In this document: positions 25,728-35,139 of the stretch, piece after piece
How the letters are laid out: the number at the start of each line of letters is the position of its first letter
How positions within the stretch are numbered: position 1 is the stretch's first letter
From: Acidobacteriota bacterium
GTDB lineage: Bacteria > Acidobacteriota > Terriglobia > Bryobacterales > Bryobacteraceae
Assembly: GCA_016213775.1 (NCBI GenBank)
Contig: JACQZR010000129.1
Span: forward strand, 1-64,000
DNA: 64,000 bases
Reading direction: 5' to 3'
Notes under the pieces: generated by a model
The model's input: only the letters and a program-made list of their open reading frames with translations
Database searches by the model: none
Told to the model about the DNA's origin: nothing
Position numbers and translations under genes: made by a program

Positions 25728-28262
25728 TTAGGGGTTTCGCGAACGGAGAGTGCCGTGTTCGGCTTCGACCCGGGCGGCTTCATCGGGTTTGCCCGAGGCC
25801 CGCAGGGATTCGGCGAGGAGGCGATAGCGGCGGGCGATGGACTTGGAGGAGCGGAAGTCGGTGGTGGTAGCGGGAATGCTCTCGAGCCACTGGCGGTGGA
25901 TGCGCGCGGCGGCGGCGTGCTCGCCGCGGGCGGCTTCGAGGGTGGCTTCGGCGCGCGAGATCGCTTCTGAGGGGGTGTCCACGGCGCTTGTGTCTTTGCG
26001 GTTCAAGGAAGCAAACAGTGCGCGGGCCTGGTGGAGGGCGCCGGCTGCATCCGTGTCACGGCCAAGCATAGACAAGGCAATACTGGACTCGCTGAGGAGG
26101 ATGGTAATTGCCAGATCGCGTCCACCGGTTTCCTTGGACAGACCGCGGAAGAGATCCAGTGATTCGTTGTAACGCTTGAGGGCAACGGCAGGATCGGAGG
26201 GGCGCAGGAGATTGGCTTGACGCCAGGCGCAGATGCCGGTATTGAAGCGGACCATTCTTTCACGCTGATCCAAGGCCAGGGCCTCACGGCCCAGTTGGAG
26301 ACATGCGTCGTATTCGCGGATGCCTTCCTGCGTGCGGCCAAGCGATGCTCCGATGTCATCGGCTAATAGCTGAGCGAGATCGCTGTGGCCGGCCGCGAGG
26401 TTGACCAGAAAGCGGAAGTCGTTGGCGGACGCGGGGCGCATCTTCTCCAGCAACTGCATGCTTTCGCGCGCGGGGTGAAGCGCGCCTTCGATATCGCCGC
26501 TGGAGCGAAGGGCCTTGCCGAGGGCGGCAAGTGAAGTGGAGAGGTTACCCCGCAGTTTGGGGTCGTCGTCTTTGGCTTGCAGGGCGCGACGCTGGAATTC
26601 CACTGAACGGCGGGACGATGCAATGGCATCGGCGGGGCGGCCTGTTCCGCGATATCCGGCCGCGAGCGACTGGTGAATGCCTCCGAGAAAATCCAACTCC
26701 TGGGGAGTGTTTGCGGCGAGCGGTTCATAGCGTGCCGCGAGTGATGCCAATGGAGGGAGGGCGGCGGACAACTCGGCACTCCGCTTCTGTCCGTGGTAAA
26801 TGCGCGATTGCAAGTCGGCGATTTCGAGTGCTGCGCGGACGGTCTTTGCATCGTTGGGCTGTTGCTGGAGCACGGAGTGCAGGAGCGCGGAGGCACGCGA
26901 GAGATTCGTTTGTGCTTCGGCGGTCATGCCGAGGTTGAGTCCGCGAAAGCCACCTTGAATATCGGCGACCTTGCGGTAGCCGTCGGCGAGCTCGCCACGG
27001 AGCACGAGATCGTCGCCGGCCTCGGCGGAGAGTTTCTCGAGGTATTCGGTGGCGGTGCGGACAATCTGCTCGCGGGCTTTGGTGCCGCCGGGGAGCACAG
27101 CGATGTCCTGTTCGACGGAGAACAACTGGGCGGCGAGCTGGCGGACCTCCTGGTAGCGTTGTTCGGCGATGTCGCGTTCGCGGCGGGCGACAAACAGTCC
27201 GGTGGTGAGTCCACCGATTGCCAGGCATGCGGCGGCCACGGGAATCCAGTAGCGGCGGAGCGAGCGGCGCGCAAGGTACCAACGCTCGTCATAGCGCGCT
27301 TTGACGGGAAGAGACTGGAGCCAGGCACGCAGGTCCTCAGCCATCTCGACGGCGCTCGAGTAGCGGTGGTCGGGCTCGGGGCGCATGGCTTTTTTCGCGA
27401 TGGCGTCGAGGTCGCGGTCGGCGATGGCGGCGCCGGCGGCGGGAGGCTGGCCGGTAACAACGCGGCAGAGGATTGCGCCGAGGGAGTAGATATCGGTGGG
27501 AGTGCCGGTGGGTTCGGCGCGCAGTTGTTCAGGGCTTGCGTAGGCGGGAGTGAGGCGGTGTTCCGCGGTTGCGGTTGCGTCGGGGGCGGTGTCGAGCAGT
27601 TTGGCAATGCCGAAGTCGAGCAGTTTGGGAACACCGTCGCGGGTGACGAGAATGTTGTTGGGCTTGAGGTCGCGGTGGACGACAAGCATGCGGTGGGCGT
27701 AGGCAACCGCGTCGCAGAGGGTGGCCAGTAGAGCGACGCGTTCGCGGACGGATGTGGCGGCGCAATGAACATCGAAGGAGACGCCGTCGACGTACTCCAT
27801 GACGAGGTAGGGCTGGCCGTTGGGGAGGTGGCCGGCGTCAAAGAGCTGGGTGATGTTGGGATGCGAGAGGTTGGCGAGGATCTGGCGCTCCTGGAGAAAG
27901 CGCTGGCGAGTGGAGTCCGGGAGGGGACCGCCACGGAGCAGTTTGACGGCGGCGAGGTGGCGCACTTCGCCATCGATGCGCTCGGCGAGATAGAGACATC
28001 CCATGCCGCCGCGGGCGATCTTTTCGATGAGGCGGAAGCGTCCGCAGACGGTGCCGGGCGGGGGCTCGAGTTCGTCGAACAAGGATTCGACGGCGGTCTG
28101 GACGATATCGCCGAGTTTCTTATCGCCGTCGGCAAAGGCGAGGAGAGATTCGACGGCGCGGCGCGTATCTTCGTCGACCGGATGGGCGGCGAGGTATTTC
28201 TCGCGAGCGGGCGGAGTGAGGTCGATCAACTGTTCAAAGAGGCTCATTACGCTGGGTGTCAT
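25728..28262 (-). CDS. Transmembrane serine/threonine protein kinase with TPR-like sensor
   Basis: 844 residues from ATG 28262, chosen because AGGA lies about four bases upstream. The cytoplasmic kinase domain (about 70-340) has the Gly loop IARGGMGCLYLAERI, Lys in AAVKLLRGG, catalytic HRDLKPNNILV, DFGIAK and the APE-like YASPEQL. A helix (YWIPVAAACLAIGGLTTGLF) crosses the membrane. The 460-residue exterior is all helical with tetratricopeptide-like repeats. This is the PknB-like architecture frequent in Acidobacteriota. The stimulus is unknown. Two REP-like hairpins lie upstream. Confidence 0.9.
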   Translation of the reverse strand: MTPSVMSLFEQLIDLTPPAREKYLAAHPVDEDTRRAVESLLAFADGDKKLGDIVQTAVESLFDELEPPPGTVCGRFRLIEKIARGGMGCLYLAERIDGEVRHLAAVKLLRGGPLPDSTRQRFLQERQILANLSHPNITQLFDAGHLPNGQPYLVMEYVDGVSFDVHCAATSVRERVALLATLCDAVAYAHRMLVVHRDLKPNNILVTRDGVPKLLDFGIAKLLDTAPDATATAEHRLTPAYASPEQLRAEPTGTPTDIYSLGAILCRVVTGQPPAAGAAIADRDLDAIAKKAMRPEPDHRYSSAVEMAEDLRAWLQSLPVKARYDERWYLARRSLRRYWIPVAAACLAIGGLTTGLFVARRERDIAEQRYQEVRQLAAQLFSVEQDIAVLPGGTKAREQIVRTATEYLEKLSAEAGDDLVLRGELADGYRKVADIQGGFRGLNLGMTAEAQTNLSRASALLHSVLQQQPNDAKTVRAALEIADLQSRIYHGQKRSAELSAALPPLASLAARYEPLAANTPQELDFLGGIHQSLAAGYRGTGRPADAIASSRRSVEFQRRALQAKDDDPKLRGNLSTSLAALGKALRSSGDIEGALHPARESMQLLEKMRPASANDFRFLVNLAAGHSDLAQLLADDIGASLGRTQEGIREYDACLQLGREALALDQRERMVRFNTGICAWRQANLLRPSDPAVALKRYNESLDLFRGLSKETGGRDLAITILLSESSIALSMLGRDTDAAGALHQARALFASLNRKDTSAVDTPSEAISRAEATLEAARGEHAAAARIHRQWLESIPATTTDFRSSKSIARRYRLLAESLRASGKPDEAARVEAEHGTLRSRNP

Positions 28263-28394
28263 CGTATCCTCGCAGCCCGATTTCGTCGCGTTAGTTTTAT
28301 TTTTGCAGAAGCCATCCGGAGGCGCATACGGAGTTGGGGCGGGATTCTTGCGTGGAATGCACGAAGGGGGGAGCGGGACTGAAGTCTCGCGCGG

Positions 28395-28434
28395 GGCTGG
28401 CCTGGAAAGGCCAGCCGCGGCCAGGATTGGCCGC
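28395..28434. repeat. Two adjacent perfect hairpins, REP/BIME-like
   Basis: Hairpin 1 (28395-28416) pairs GGCTGGCCT with AGGCCAGCC over nine base pairs around a GGAA loop. Hairpin 2 (28417-28434) pairs GCGGCCA with TGGCCGC around GGAT. They abut without a spacer and share the GGCCA core. They lie between the DUF3604 stop and the kinase start, both on the minus strand, where they could terminate or stabilise transcripts. Confidence 0.55.
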
Positions 28435-28452
28435 CCCACACGGCGTCGGAAG

Positions 28453-30870
28453 TTACTGGTTCACCCAAATCGGGCTCGACCAGGCCATGTCGTTTGGATA
28501 ACTTGTCGCACTGCCGAAATTTTGTTTTCCGGTGACGCGTGGATCCGACCGCTGCGTGAGGCGCACATAATACGCCGCCTCTCCGCGAAACTCCAGATCG
28601 CGCCACTCAAACGCCGCCGCCGGAGCATTCGGCGTTACCGCATAGACTGCCGGAAACGGCTCGGGCACGCCCTTGTAGAACTTGATCACCTCGATTCTCT
28701 CAATCGCATTCGTGCCTCGTGCCGTCACAGTGATCACCGGAGCCTGGGCCGACCGCACCACGCTGCCCATCGGCTGACCGTTGACCCGCACGTCCAACAC
28801 AATGCGCTCGCCAGTGGTCGCGTAGCAGCGCCGCGCCTTCAACGCGCCAAAGATGGACGCGCGATCCAGTTTCTCCGCCAGCACGGCGGTAAACGCTGCT
28901 GGCCGCTCCATGAAGAGATCATGGTTGTCGCTGCCACCGACAACCCCAATCCGCAGCCCTCTTCTCCACGCATCCTGCAGGGACGATCCGCGAATCTCGT
29001 CCCTGGTATGACCCGGGTTGCGATAGAACTCGAAGCGCCCCCAATGCGACGCGATCTCCATATCAGGCTCCACCCTGGGATCAATCGCATCGAAGTTGGT
29101 CCCGCCGGAGGATCCGCGCGCGACATGATGGGCAAACATCAGACTCGTGGTGGTCCGCATCAACGCAGTCAACTCCTTCGCCGTATCGCTGTCCCCCTCC
29201 GTCGAACTGAAGAACGGTTGGTCGTCGGTCTCGCTGATCACGTTCTTATGACCCTCCTGCGGAACGCGAAAATCTCCCTGCGTCCACTCCCACCCGGGAA
29301 TCCCGACAAACCTGCCCGGCTGATGAAACGCATTGACCACGCGCTGCACCATGCCCACCTCCGAAGAGAGCAGCTTGTTCGATTCCGCATGCGGAGTGTA
29401 GGCGGCAAAGTCCAACAGCCAGCGGTCGCGGGCGAAGGCGTAGTATTGATCGGCAATCCCGGTGTGGCCGTCGTCCATCATCAAATGCATGTGGATCTCG
29501 CCGAAGTACACCTGATAACCGTTCACGGTTGGAGTGGCCGCGCGGACGGGCCTCATCGCCGCCGCGGGGGCCGGCGCAGGCGCACGATAGAGGGCCGCAT
29601 TGTCCGGCGCCGATCCCGCCGCCGCGAAATCGCGCACGGCAATCTGGCGGTTCTCAAAGATGCCGGTGCCGCGCTCATAGGCCACGTGCACCTTCCCATC
29701 GTGAATCACCGCCGAAGGACGCTGATCCATCCTGGTGGATGCGGCCCCCATGAACCGCACCGCGGAATACTCCTCTTCGTTCACATCCAACTGCTGCGGT
29801 TCAGTCCATCCATTCGCCGTGAAGGCCGTCGACCACAAGCGGAAATTGCAGTGGCCCTTCATGCGCGTGAGAATCACGTGCACGCCGCCATCGTGCGATG
29901 CGGCCGCCACCGGCATATCCGCGTTTGTCACGTGCAAGCCAGGATCGCGCCACACACTGCCGGTCCACTCCAGGGCACGCACGCGAGGCCGCGGCATCGC
30001 GCCGGGCCGCCATCCGCGAATGCCCCACTCGGGCGCGCGTTCCGGATTCTGCGCGTACGCAAGCCACACACTATCGCCGCGCCCCGCAGCCACACTCGCG
30101 CCATACGCATCCAGATTGCGATCCACTGGCGCAGCGATCACGGCACTCCATTGACCGTTGGCCCACTGCCGCATCGACACGCCGTAGCGTTCGCCGCTGC
30201 CACCGTCCCACGCCACAGTGACGCGCCCCGCGGCGCTGATTGTCAGCGATGGCCGGTACGCCGGCGCATCCGGAACGCTCACTAACTCGGGTTGATCGAA
30301 CCGTCCTTTGCGCATCGCATGAATCTGCGTCACTCCATTGCGCTGTGCTTCCCACACCACCCACAACGTGCCGTCGGGGGCAGCGGCGGCGCGCGGCACT
30401 GCATCCGATCCCACCGCCGAGGTGATTCGCACCGGCGCCGTCATCTTCATGGCGGTATCGACGTGGCGCATCCACAGATCCCATTCGGTGCCCACTCGCG
30501 CAGCCCAAATCACCCACGCGCCTGACGCGTCTGTCGCAACGGCCGGATCGGAGTTCATCGTATGCTCCGTGCTGACACGCAACTCTGGCGACCATTCCGT
30601 TCCCCCACGCCGCTTCACCATCACGTGATCCGCGCGGAGGAAATCCGCATCGGATCCGCGTTTGGCTCGATCAAACTCGCGGCTCGAAACCCACGCCAGC
30701 CACAAGTCTCCCGAGCTACCGCGCGCCAATGCGGGATAGCCGTTGTTCACCGGCAAGCCCAGCGGAGGACGGCTCAACAACACTGGCGTAGTGCGCTGTT
30801 GCGCCACCGCCCCAATGATCACTACCAGCAACCCGCAGGTGACAACGTGCGTTCGAAGTCGCATTATCAT
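28453..30870 (-). CDS. Secreted DUF3604 protein with N-terminal propeller-like repeats
   Basis: 805 residues from ATG 30870; ATG 30864 is equally possible. The open frame continues further upstream but only as the antisense shadow of the next gene. A signal-anchor (LRTHVVTCGLLVVIIGAVAQ) precedes about 420 residues of exo-sialidase-like repeats (SDPAVATDASGAWVIWAARV, VTVAWDGGSGERYGVSM). The C-terminal half is DUF3604, related to PHP-type phosphoesterases: YFGEIHMHLMMDDGHTGIAD, WLLDFAAYTPHAE, SLMFAHHVARG and IGVVGGSDNHDLFMERP carry the metal-binding His/Asp set. The substrate is unknown. It may process a phosphate or sulfate ester outside the cytoplasm. Confidence 0.8.
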   Translation of the reverse strand: MIMRLRTHVVTCGLLVVIIGAVAQQRTTPVLLSRPPLGLPVNNGYPALARGSSGDLWLAWVSSREFDRAKRGSDADFLRADHVMVKRRGGTEWSPELRVSTEHTMNSDPAVATDASGAWVIWAARVGTEWDLWMRHVDTAMKMTAPVRITSAVGSDAVPRAAAAPDGTLWVVWEAQRNGVTQIHAMRKGRFDQPELVSVPDAPAYRPSLTISAAGRVTVAWDGGSGERYGVSMRQWANGQWSAVIAAPVDRNLDAYGASVAAGRGDSVWLAYAQNPERAPEWGIRGWRPGAMPRPRVRALEWTGSVWRDPGLHVTNADMPVAAASHDGGVHVILTRMKGHCNFRLWSTAFTANGWTEPQQLDVNEEEYSAVRFMGAASTRMDQRPSAVIHDGKVHVAYERGTGIFENRQIAVRDFAAAGSAPDNAALYRAPAPAPAAAMRPVRAATPTVNGYQVYFGEIHMHLMMDDGHTGIADQYYAFARDRWLLDFAAYTPHAESNKLLSSEVGMVQRVVNAFHQPGRFVGIPGWEWTQGDFRVPQEGHKNVISETDDQPFFSSTEGDSDTAKELTALMRTTTSLMFAHHVARGSSGGTNFDAIDPRVEPDMEIASHWGRFEFYRNPGHTRDEIRGSSLQDAWRRGLRIGVVGGSDNHDLFMERPAAFTAVLAEKLDRASIFGALKARRCYATTGERIVLDVRVNGQPMGSVVRSAQAPVITVTARGTNAIERIEVIKFYKGVPEPFPAVYAVTPNAPAAAFEWRDLEFRGEAAYYVRLTQRSDPRVTGKQNFGSATSYPNDMAWSSPIWVNQ

Positions 30871-30885
30871 TACAGATACAAGTTT

Positions 30886-32433
30886 ATGTGGAAAGCCATC
30901 CTCGTTTCCCTCATTGCCGTCGCGGCCAGCGCGCAGACCGCCCGCATGTCCGTCGCCGAATTGCGCGACCGTGTGCAAGGCGGTTGGGCGGGCCAGATGA
31001 TCGGCGTCAGCTACGGCGCCCCCACTGAGTTCCGTTTCAACCAGCGCATCATCCCGAAGGATCAACTCCCCAAGTGGACTCCCGACAAGGTGAACAACGC
31101 CCTGAACCAGGACGATCTTTACGTCGATATGACCTTTGCCAAAGTCCTGGATGATACCGGTATCAACGCCACCACCGACGACTTCGGCCGCATGTTCAAG
31201 GACGCCAAGTACGCTCTCTGGCATGCCAACCTTGCCGCCCGGCGCAACCTGAAACGAGGCGTTCCCGCGAAACTCGCGGGCCACCCGGACTACAATATCC
31301 ACGCCGACGACATCGACTTCCAGATCGAGTCCGACTTCATCGGACTGATGGCTCCCGGGCTGCCGCGCGCTGCCACCGACATCTCCATGCGCGCGGGCCG
31401 GGTGATGAACTACGGCGAAGGAATCTACGGCGGCGTCTTTGTCTCCTGCATGTACGCTGCGGCGTTTTTTGAAAAGACTCCGCAAGCCGTGGTGGCCGCC
31501 GGGCTGCGCTGCCTGCCCCCGCAAAGCAAGTACGCCAAACTTATCCGCGACGTGATCGACTGGCACAAAGCCGAACCGAAGAACTGGGAATCCGTCTGGC
31601 AGAAAATCCAGGACAAGTGGGACACCGCCGAGCCCTGTCCGGAAGGCGCCATGCGAGCTTTCAACATCGACGCCGCGCTCAACGGGGCATACATCGCGCT
31701 TGGTCTTCTGTACGGTGACGGCGAGTTCAGTAAGACCATCGAAGTCTCGACGCGCGCGGGCCAGGATTCCGACTGCAACCCCTCGAGCGCGGCAGGAATC
31801 CTCGGTGTCATGCTGGGTTGGAACCGCATCCCTGACGATTGGAAAAGCGGCATCCCGCCACGCGCCAAAGAGAAATTCCGCTACACCGACTTCACTTTCG
31901 AAACCATCGTCGACAGCACTATGGCGCGGGCTGAAAAGCTGATCGTCGCCAATGGCGGCAAGCGCGACGGGGAAGCATTCGTCATCAAACGCCAGTCCGA
32001 AAAGGCGGCCCCTTGGGAAGAATGGAAAGGGCGTGCCATCCCCCGCGAACGCATCTCGGTGGCGGACGCGCGCTGGTCCTTCAGCGGCGACTGGCAAGCC
32101 GCGAAAGAGAACTTCCGCAACGAGGACCGGCACCGCCGCATCAGCTCCACCAAAGGCGCGGAAGCTACCATCACGTTTGAAGGCACTGGCGTCGCCATCA
32201 CCGGGCCCTTCCTGCCCACCTGCGGCAAAGCCGAAGTCATCGTCGACAACCGAGCCCCCAAAGTTGTCGATTGCTACCCCGACGAAGAGGCTCGAAAGGC
32301 GAGCGACGCGATGTTCCATGTCTTTGGACTGGCCGCGGGGAAACACACCCTGCGCATCCGTGTGCTCGGCGAGAAGATCTTTGATTCGCGGGGTGCGGAA
32401 GTGGTATTCAACGACATTCTGGTGTTCCGGTAA
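30886..32433 (+). CDS. Secreted ADP-ribosylglycohydrolase-family protein with C-terminal sugar-binding-like domain
   Basis: 515 residues from ATG 30886, with a signal peptide (MWKAILVSLIAVAASAQ). DraG-like motifs: LRDRVQGGWAGQMIGVSYGA, NQDDLYVDMTFAKVLDD, AGRVMNYGEGIYGGVFVSCM and STRAGQDSDCNPSSAAGILG (the D-x-D metal pair). Residues about 375-515 (WSFSGDWQA, GAEATITFEGTGVAITGPFL) form a beta-sandwich carbohydrate-binding-like module. Secreted family members probably act on glycans or nucleosides, not on ADP-ribosylated proteins. It starts 15 bases from the divergent DUF3604 gene and overlaps the next start as TAATG. Confidence 0.8.
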   Translation: MWKAILVSLIAVAASAQTARMSVAELRDRVQGGWAGQMIGVSYGAPTEFRFNQRIIPKDQLPKWTPDKVNNALNQDDLYVDMTFAKVLDDTGINATTDDFGRMFKDAKYALWHANLAARRNLKRGVPAKLAGHPDYNIHADDIDFQIESDFIGLMAPGLPRAATDISMRAGRVMNYGEGIYGGVFVSCMYAAAFFEKTPQAVVAAGLRCLPPQSKYAKLIRDVIDWHKAEPKNWESVWQKIQDKWDTAEPCPEGAMRAFNIDAALNGAYIALGLLYGDGEFSKTIEVSTRAGQDSDCNPSSAAGILGVMLGWNRIPDDWKSGIPPRAKEKFRYTDFTFETIVDSTMARAEKLIVANGGKRDGEAFVIKRQSEKAAPWEEWKGRAIPRERISVADARWSFSGDWQAAKENFRNEDRHRRISSTKGAEATITFEGTGVAITGPFLPTCGKAEVIVDNRAPKVVDCYPDEEARKASDAMFHVFGLAAGKHTLRIRVLGEKIFDSRGAEVVFNDILVFR

Positions 32434-33650
32434 TGCGCACGCTGACGGTGTTGTGCTTCGCGGTAACGGCGGCGGCCGGTGATATCCCGCAAGCCGAATG
32501 GCGGGCCCGCATCCTCGCGACGCTGCACGCGCCCGATCCGCTGCCCGCGCTCGCACTTCGCCATCACGGCGCCTTCACGCTGGAGCAAGGCATCACAGTA
32601 GACAAGGTCTCCTACTCGACGCAACTCGGAATGCGGGTCCCAGCAATTGTCTACTCGCCCACCACGCCGCCCGCCATGCGACGGCCCGCGCTCATCGTCG
32701 TCAACGGGCACGGTGGCGACAAGTTCGCCTGGTACGCCATGTATGCAGGACTCGCCTACGCGCGTCTCGGCGCAGTGGTGCTCACCTACGATCCCGCTGG
32801 TGAAGGGGAGCGCAATGCGGATCGCAAATCCGGCACTCGCTCGCATGACCGCATCGTTCCGCCAGAGGAGAACGGCCGCTACCTCGGCGGCCTGATGCTC
32901 ACCGATGTGCGGCAAGCCGTGTCGTACCTCGTCTCGCGGCCCGACGTTGACCCAGCCCGCATTGCAGCCGTTGGCTACTCGATGGGTTCGTTTGTGCTCT
33001 CCATCGCGTGTGCCGTCGAAACGCGTCTGAAAGCTTGCGTGCTGGCGGGCGGGGGCAATCTCGATGGCCCCGGAGAGTACTGGGACAAATCGAAAGCCAT
33101 GTGCCAGGGAACGCCTTACCGCTCACTCGCCTTTCTCGGCGACCGCGCCGCCGCCATCTACGCGATGCACGCGCTGCGCGGCGCGACACTGCTGTATAAC
33201 GGCACCGCCGACACCGTCGTCAACATGCACGTCCATGGGGCGGATTTTGTTGCGGACATGCAGCGCCGCACCGCAGCGTTGGTTCCCGGCAAAACCGTCT
33301 TCGATGCAATGTGGGAGCAGAACACTTCCCACCGTCCTTACTTCGTAACCAAACCGGTGGCGCGCTGGCTCCACGGCAATCTACAATTCCCCAGCGTGCC
33401 GGCCGGTGGGTGGGACGCCATCCCGCAACGGCGGATTGCCGATTGGGCTCGTGAGCACAACGTTCCGATGGACTCGCTTTACGCCACTTACGATCGCGAA
33501 GGAGGCACGCTCGGGCTCTGGAACAACCTTCCCGGCATCGCACGCGATCAGCTCATGGTGTACACAGCCCAGGAATGGGAAAAGGCGCGGGATACGCTCA
33601 CTCACGAAGCATATCTCTCGCGCCTTCCAAAACCCAAAGCGGGGCGGTAA
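32433..33650 (+). CDS. Secreted alpha/beta hydrolase, acetyl-xylan-esterase/dienelactone-hydrolase type
   Basis: 405 residues with a signal peptide (MRTLTVLCFAVTAAAG). Beta-strand and oxyanion region PALIVVNGHGGDKFAWYAMY; nucleophile elbow IAAVGYSMGSFVLSIA; acid in LYNGTADTVVNMHVHGADF; the catalytic His probably lies in that last segment or in NTSHRPYF. It shares one base with the preceding gene (TAATG), so both are cotranscribed. A role in removing acyl groups from polysaccharides is inferred from context. Confidence 0.8.
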   Translation: MRTLTVLCFAVTAAAGDIPQAEWRARILATLHAPDPLPALALRHHGAFTLEQGITVDKVSYSTQLGMRVPAIVYSPTTPPAMRRPALIVVNGHGGDKFAWYAMYAGLAYARLGAVVLTYDPAGEGERNADRKSGTRSHDRIVPPEENGRYLGGLMLTDVRQAVSYLVSRPDVDPARIAAVGYSMGSFVLSIACAVETRLKACVLAGGGNLDGPGEYWDKSKAMCQGTPYRSLAFLGDRAAAIYAMHALRGATLLYNGTADTVVNMHVHGADFVADMQRRTAALVPGKTVFDAMWEQNTSHRPYFVTKPVARWLHGNLQFPSVPAGGWDAIPQRRIADWAREHNVPMDSLYATYDREGGTLGLWNNLPGIARDQLMVYTAQEWEKARDTLTHEAYLSRLPKPKAGR

Positions 33651-33658
33651 AAGCCGCT

Positions 33659-35074
33659 CTACGCCTTCTTCCCCATCTTGTGTATTTCCTCGAAATACAC
33701 CCGGCGTCCTTCATCCATCGCCAGATTCGCCAGGATGACGGCGCTCGAATCCGCCAGCCCGACTTCCAGATCGGCCGCAGGCTTCTTGCCTGTGCGCACA
33801 CAGTCAAACCAGCTGTCCAACTGCACGTCGACAGGATTCCGAATCTCTTCCGGAGCCATCACGCCCTTGGAATAGAGCCACCGCCGCGCGAACTTCATTT
33901 CCTTGGAAAGGAAGCTGTCATTGTCGGTGATCTGATCCTTGGCCAGCAGGATGGGCAGGGAACGGCCACCCTTGCCTGTGCTCAACAGCGTTGCCGAAGC
34001 AGCGGCCGTCTTCTCCTTGGCCTTCTTGGCGTCTTCCACCTTCGGACCCGGTTCGTAATACCACAGCCCGAGCGCGGGCTCGTTGTCCGTACCGACGGTG
34101 ATCTCGATGGTCCCTTGCGTTCCCATGATCACTTCGCCGAACTCCGTCCGCGTGCCCTGGAACATGCACAAATGCTTATTCGTCGAGATGGAGCTGTACA
34201 TCAGCTTCTGACCTTTCGGATAGCGGAAGATCAGTTGGATGTTGTCGTAGACCGTGCGGCCGTCCTTGTGATAGTCGATGCCGCCGACGCCGACGACGAA
34301 TTCCGGATGACTTCCGAACATCCAATCGGCGACGTCAATCTGGTGCGAAGCCAGTTCCGCCGTCAGACCGCCCGACGTGTCGCGATACAAGCGCCAGTTG
34401 TCCTTGCGATACGGCCAGCCGGGGTTGCGGTTCCACTGCGCATACACGTGGGTAACGTCCCCGATCATGCCCTTCTGGATCATCTGCTTCGCCGTCTGAT
34501 AGAACTCGCTGTAGCGGCGCTGCAAGCCCACCTGCATTACCTGTTTCGGCCGTTCGGTTACCAGCTTGCGCAGTTCGTGCACCTCTTCCGGCTTGAATAC
34601 CAGGCTCTTCTCACAGAAGACGTGCTTGCCCGCGAGCAGGGCGTCTTTGGTAATCGGAAAATGCGTGTAGAGAGGCGTCGCGATCAACACCGCGTCGCTG
34701 TCCTTGCGCCCTAGCAACTCGCGGTAGTCCTTGACGCCCTGCGGCTTGTCGGGCGCTTCCTCGATGCCCTTTTTGAGAGCGGTGTCATTGATGTCGCAAA
34801 TGGCAACGCACCTGCCGCCGTCCACCTTCTTGAAGTGCTTCAAGTGGTACTGGCCGCGGCCACCGGTTCCTATCAAGCCGTACTGCACGGTGGAATTCGC
34901 CGCGCGTACTTTCTGAATACGCGGGAAATCCCCGGCGGTTAGCGCCACGGCGGCAGTGGCCGCTCCGGCAATTTGGACCGCCTCGCGGCGGGTGATGGAC
35001 TTCTCCTCCACCGCGTTCTTGCGGCGAGACGAAGTGGAAGGGGAAGCGGGTGAAGAGGTCGGCTTCTTGGACAT
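33659..35074 (-). CDS. Gfo/Idh/MocA-family oxidoreductase, Tat-exported
   Basis: 471 residues from ATG 35074. A twin-arginine leader (SITRREAVQIAGAATAAVAL) follows a Ser/Pro-rich start. Rossmann domain YGLIGTGGRGQYHLKHFKKV; cofactor and substrate region VFCEKSLVFKPEEVHELRKL with the EK-type motif; the C-terminal alpha/beta domain contains GMIGDVTHVYAQWNRNPGWP and GGLTAELASHQIDVADWMFG. It oxidises or reduces a sugar or inositol using NAD(P), probably retained in a periplasmic protein. The carbohydrate-active neighbours support this. Confidence 0.88.
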   Translation of the reverse strand: MSKKPTSSPASPSTSSRRKNAVEEKSITRREAVQIAGAATAAVALTAGDFPRIQKVRAANSTVQYGLIGTGGRGQYHLKHFKKVDGGRCVAICDINDTALKKGIEEAPDKPQGVKDYRELLGRKDSDAVLIATPLYTHFPITKDALLAGKHVFCEKSLVFKPEEVHELRKLVTERPKQVMQVGLQRRYSEFYQTAKQMIQKGMIGDVTHVYAQWNRNPGWPYRKDNWRLYRDTSGGLTAELASHQIDVADWMFGSHPEFVVGVGGIDYHKDGRTVYDNIQLIFRYPKGQKLMYSSISTNKHLCMFQGTRTEFGEVIMGTQGTIEITVGTDNEPALGLWYYEPGPKVEDAKKAKEKTAAASATLLSTGKGGRSLPILLAKDQITDNDSFLSKEMKFARRWLYSKGVMAPEEIRNPVDVQLDSWFDCVRTGKKPAADLEVGLADSSAVILANLAMDEGRRVYFEEIHKMGKKA

Positions 35075-35139
35075 GGCTTTCTCGTTATCCAAAGTCTATC
35101 GAACTGGGGACGCCGTGTACAACCCCACCTCCCGCTCTG

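Noticed and set aside
28003-30285. A 760-codon open frame opposite the kinase and DUF3604 genes.
   Set aside because: It is an Arg/His/Pro-rich shadow spanning two real genes and the intergenic hairpins. No motif or start signal supports it.
30871-32556. Upstream continuation of the DUF3604 reading frame to about 32556 on the minus strand.
   Set aside because: It is antisense to the ADP-ribosylglycohydrolase gene, whose motifs are clear. The signal-anchor at 30870 marks the true start.
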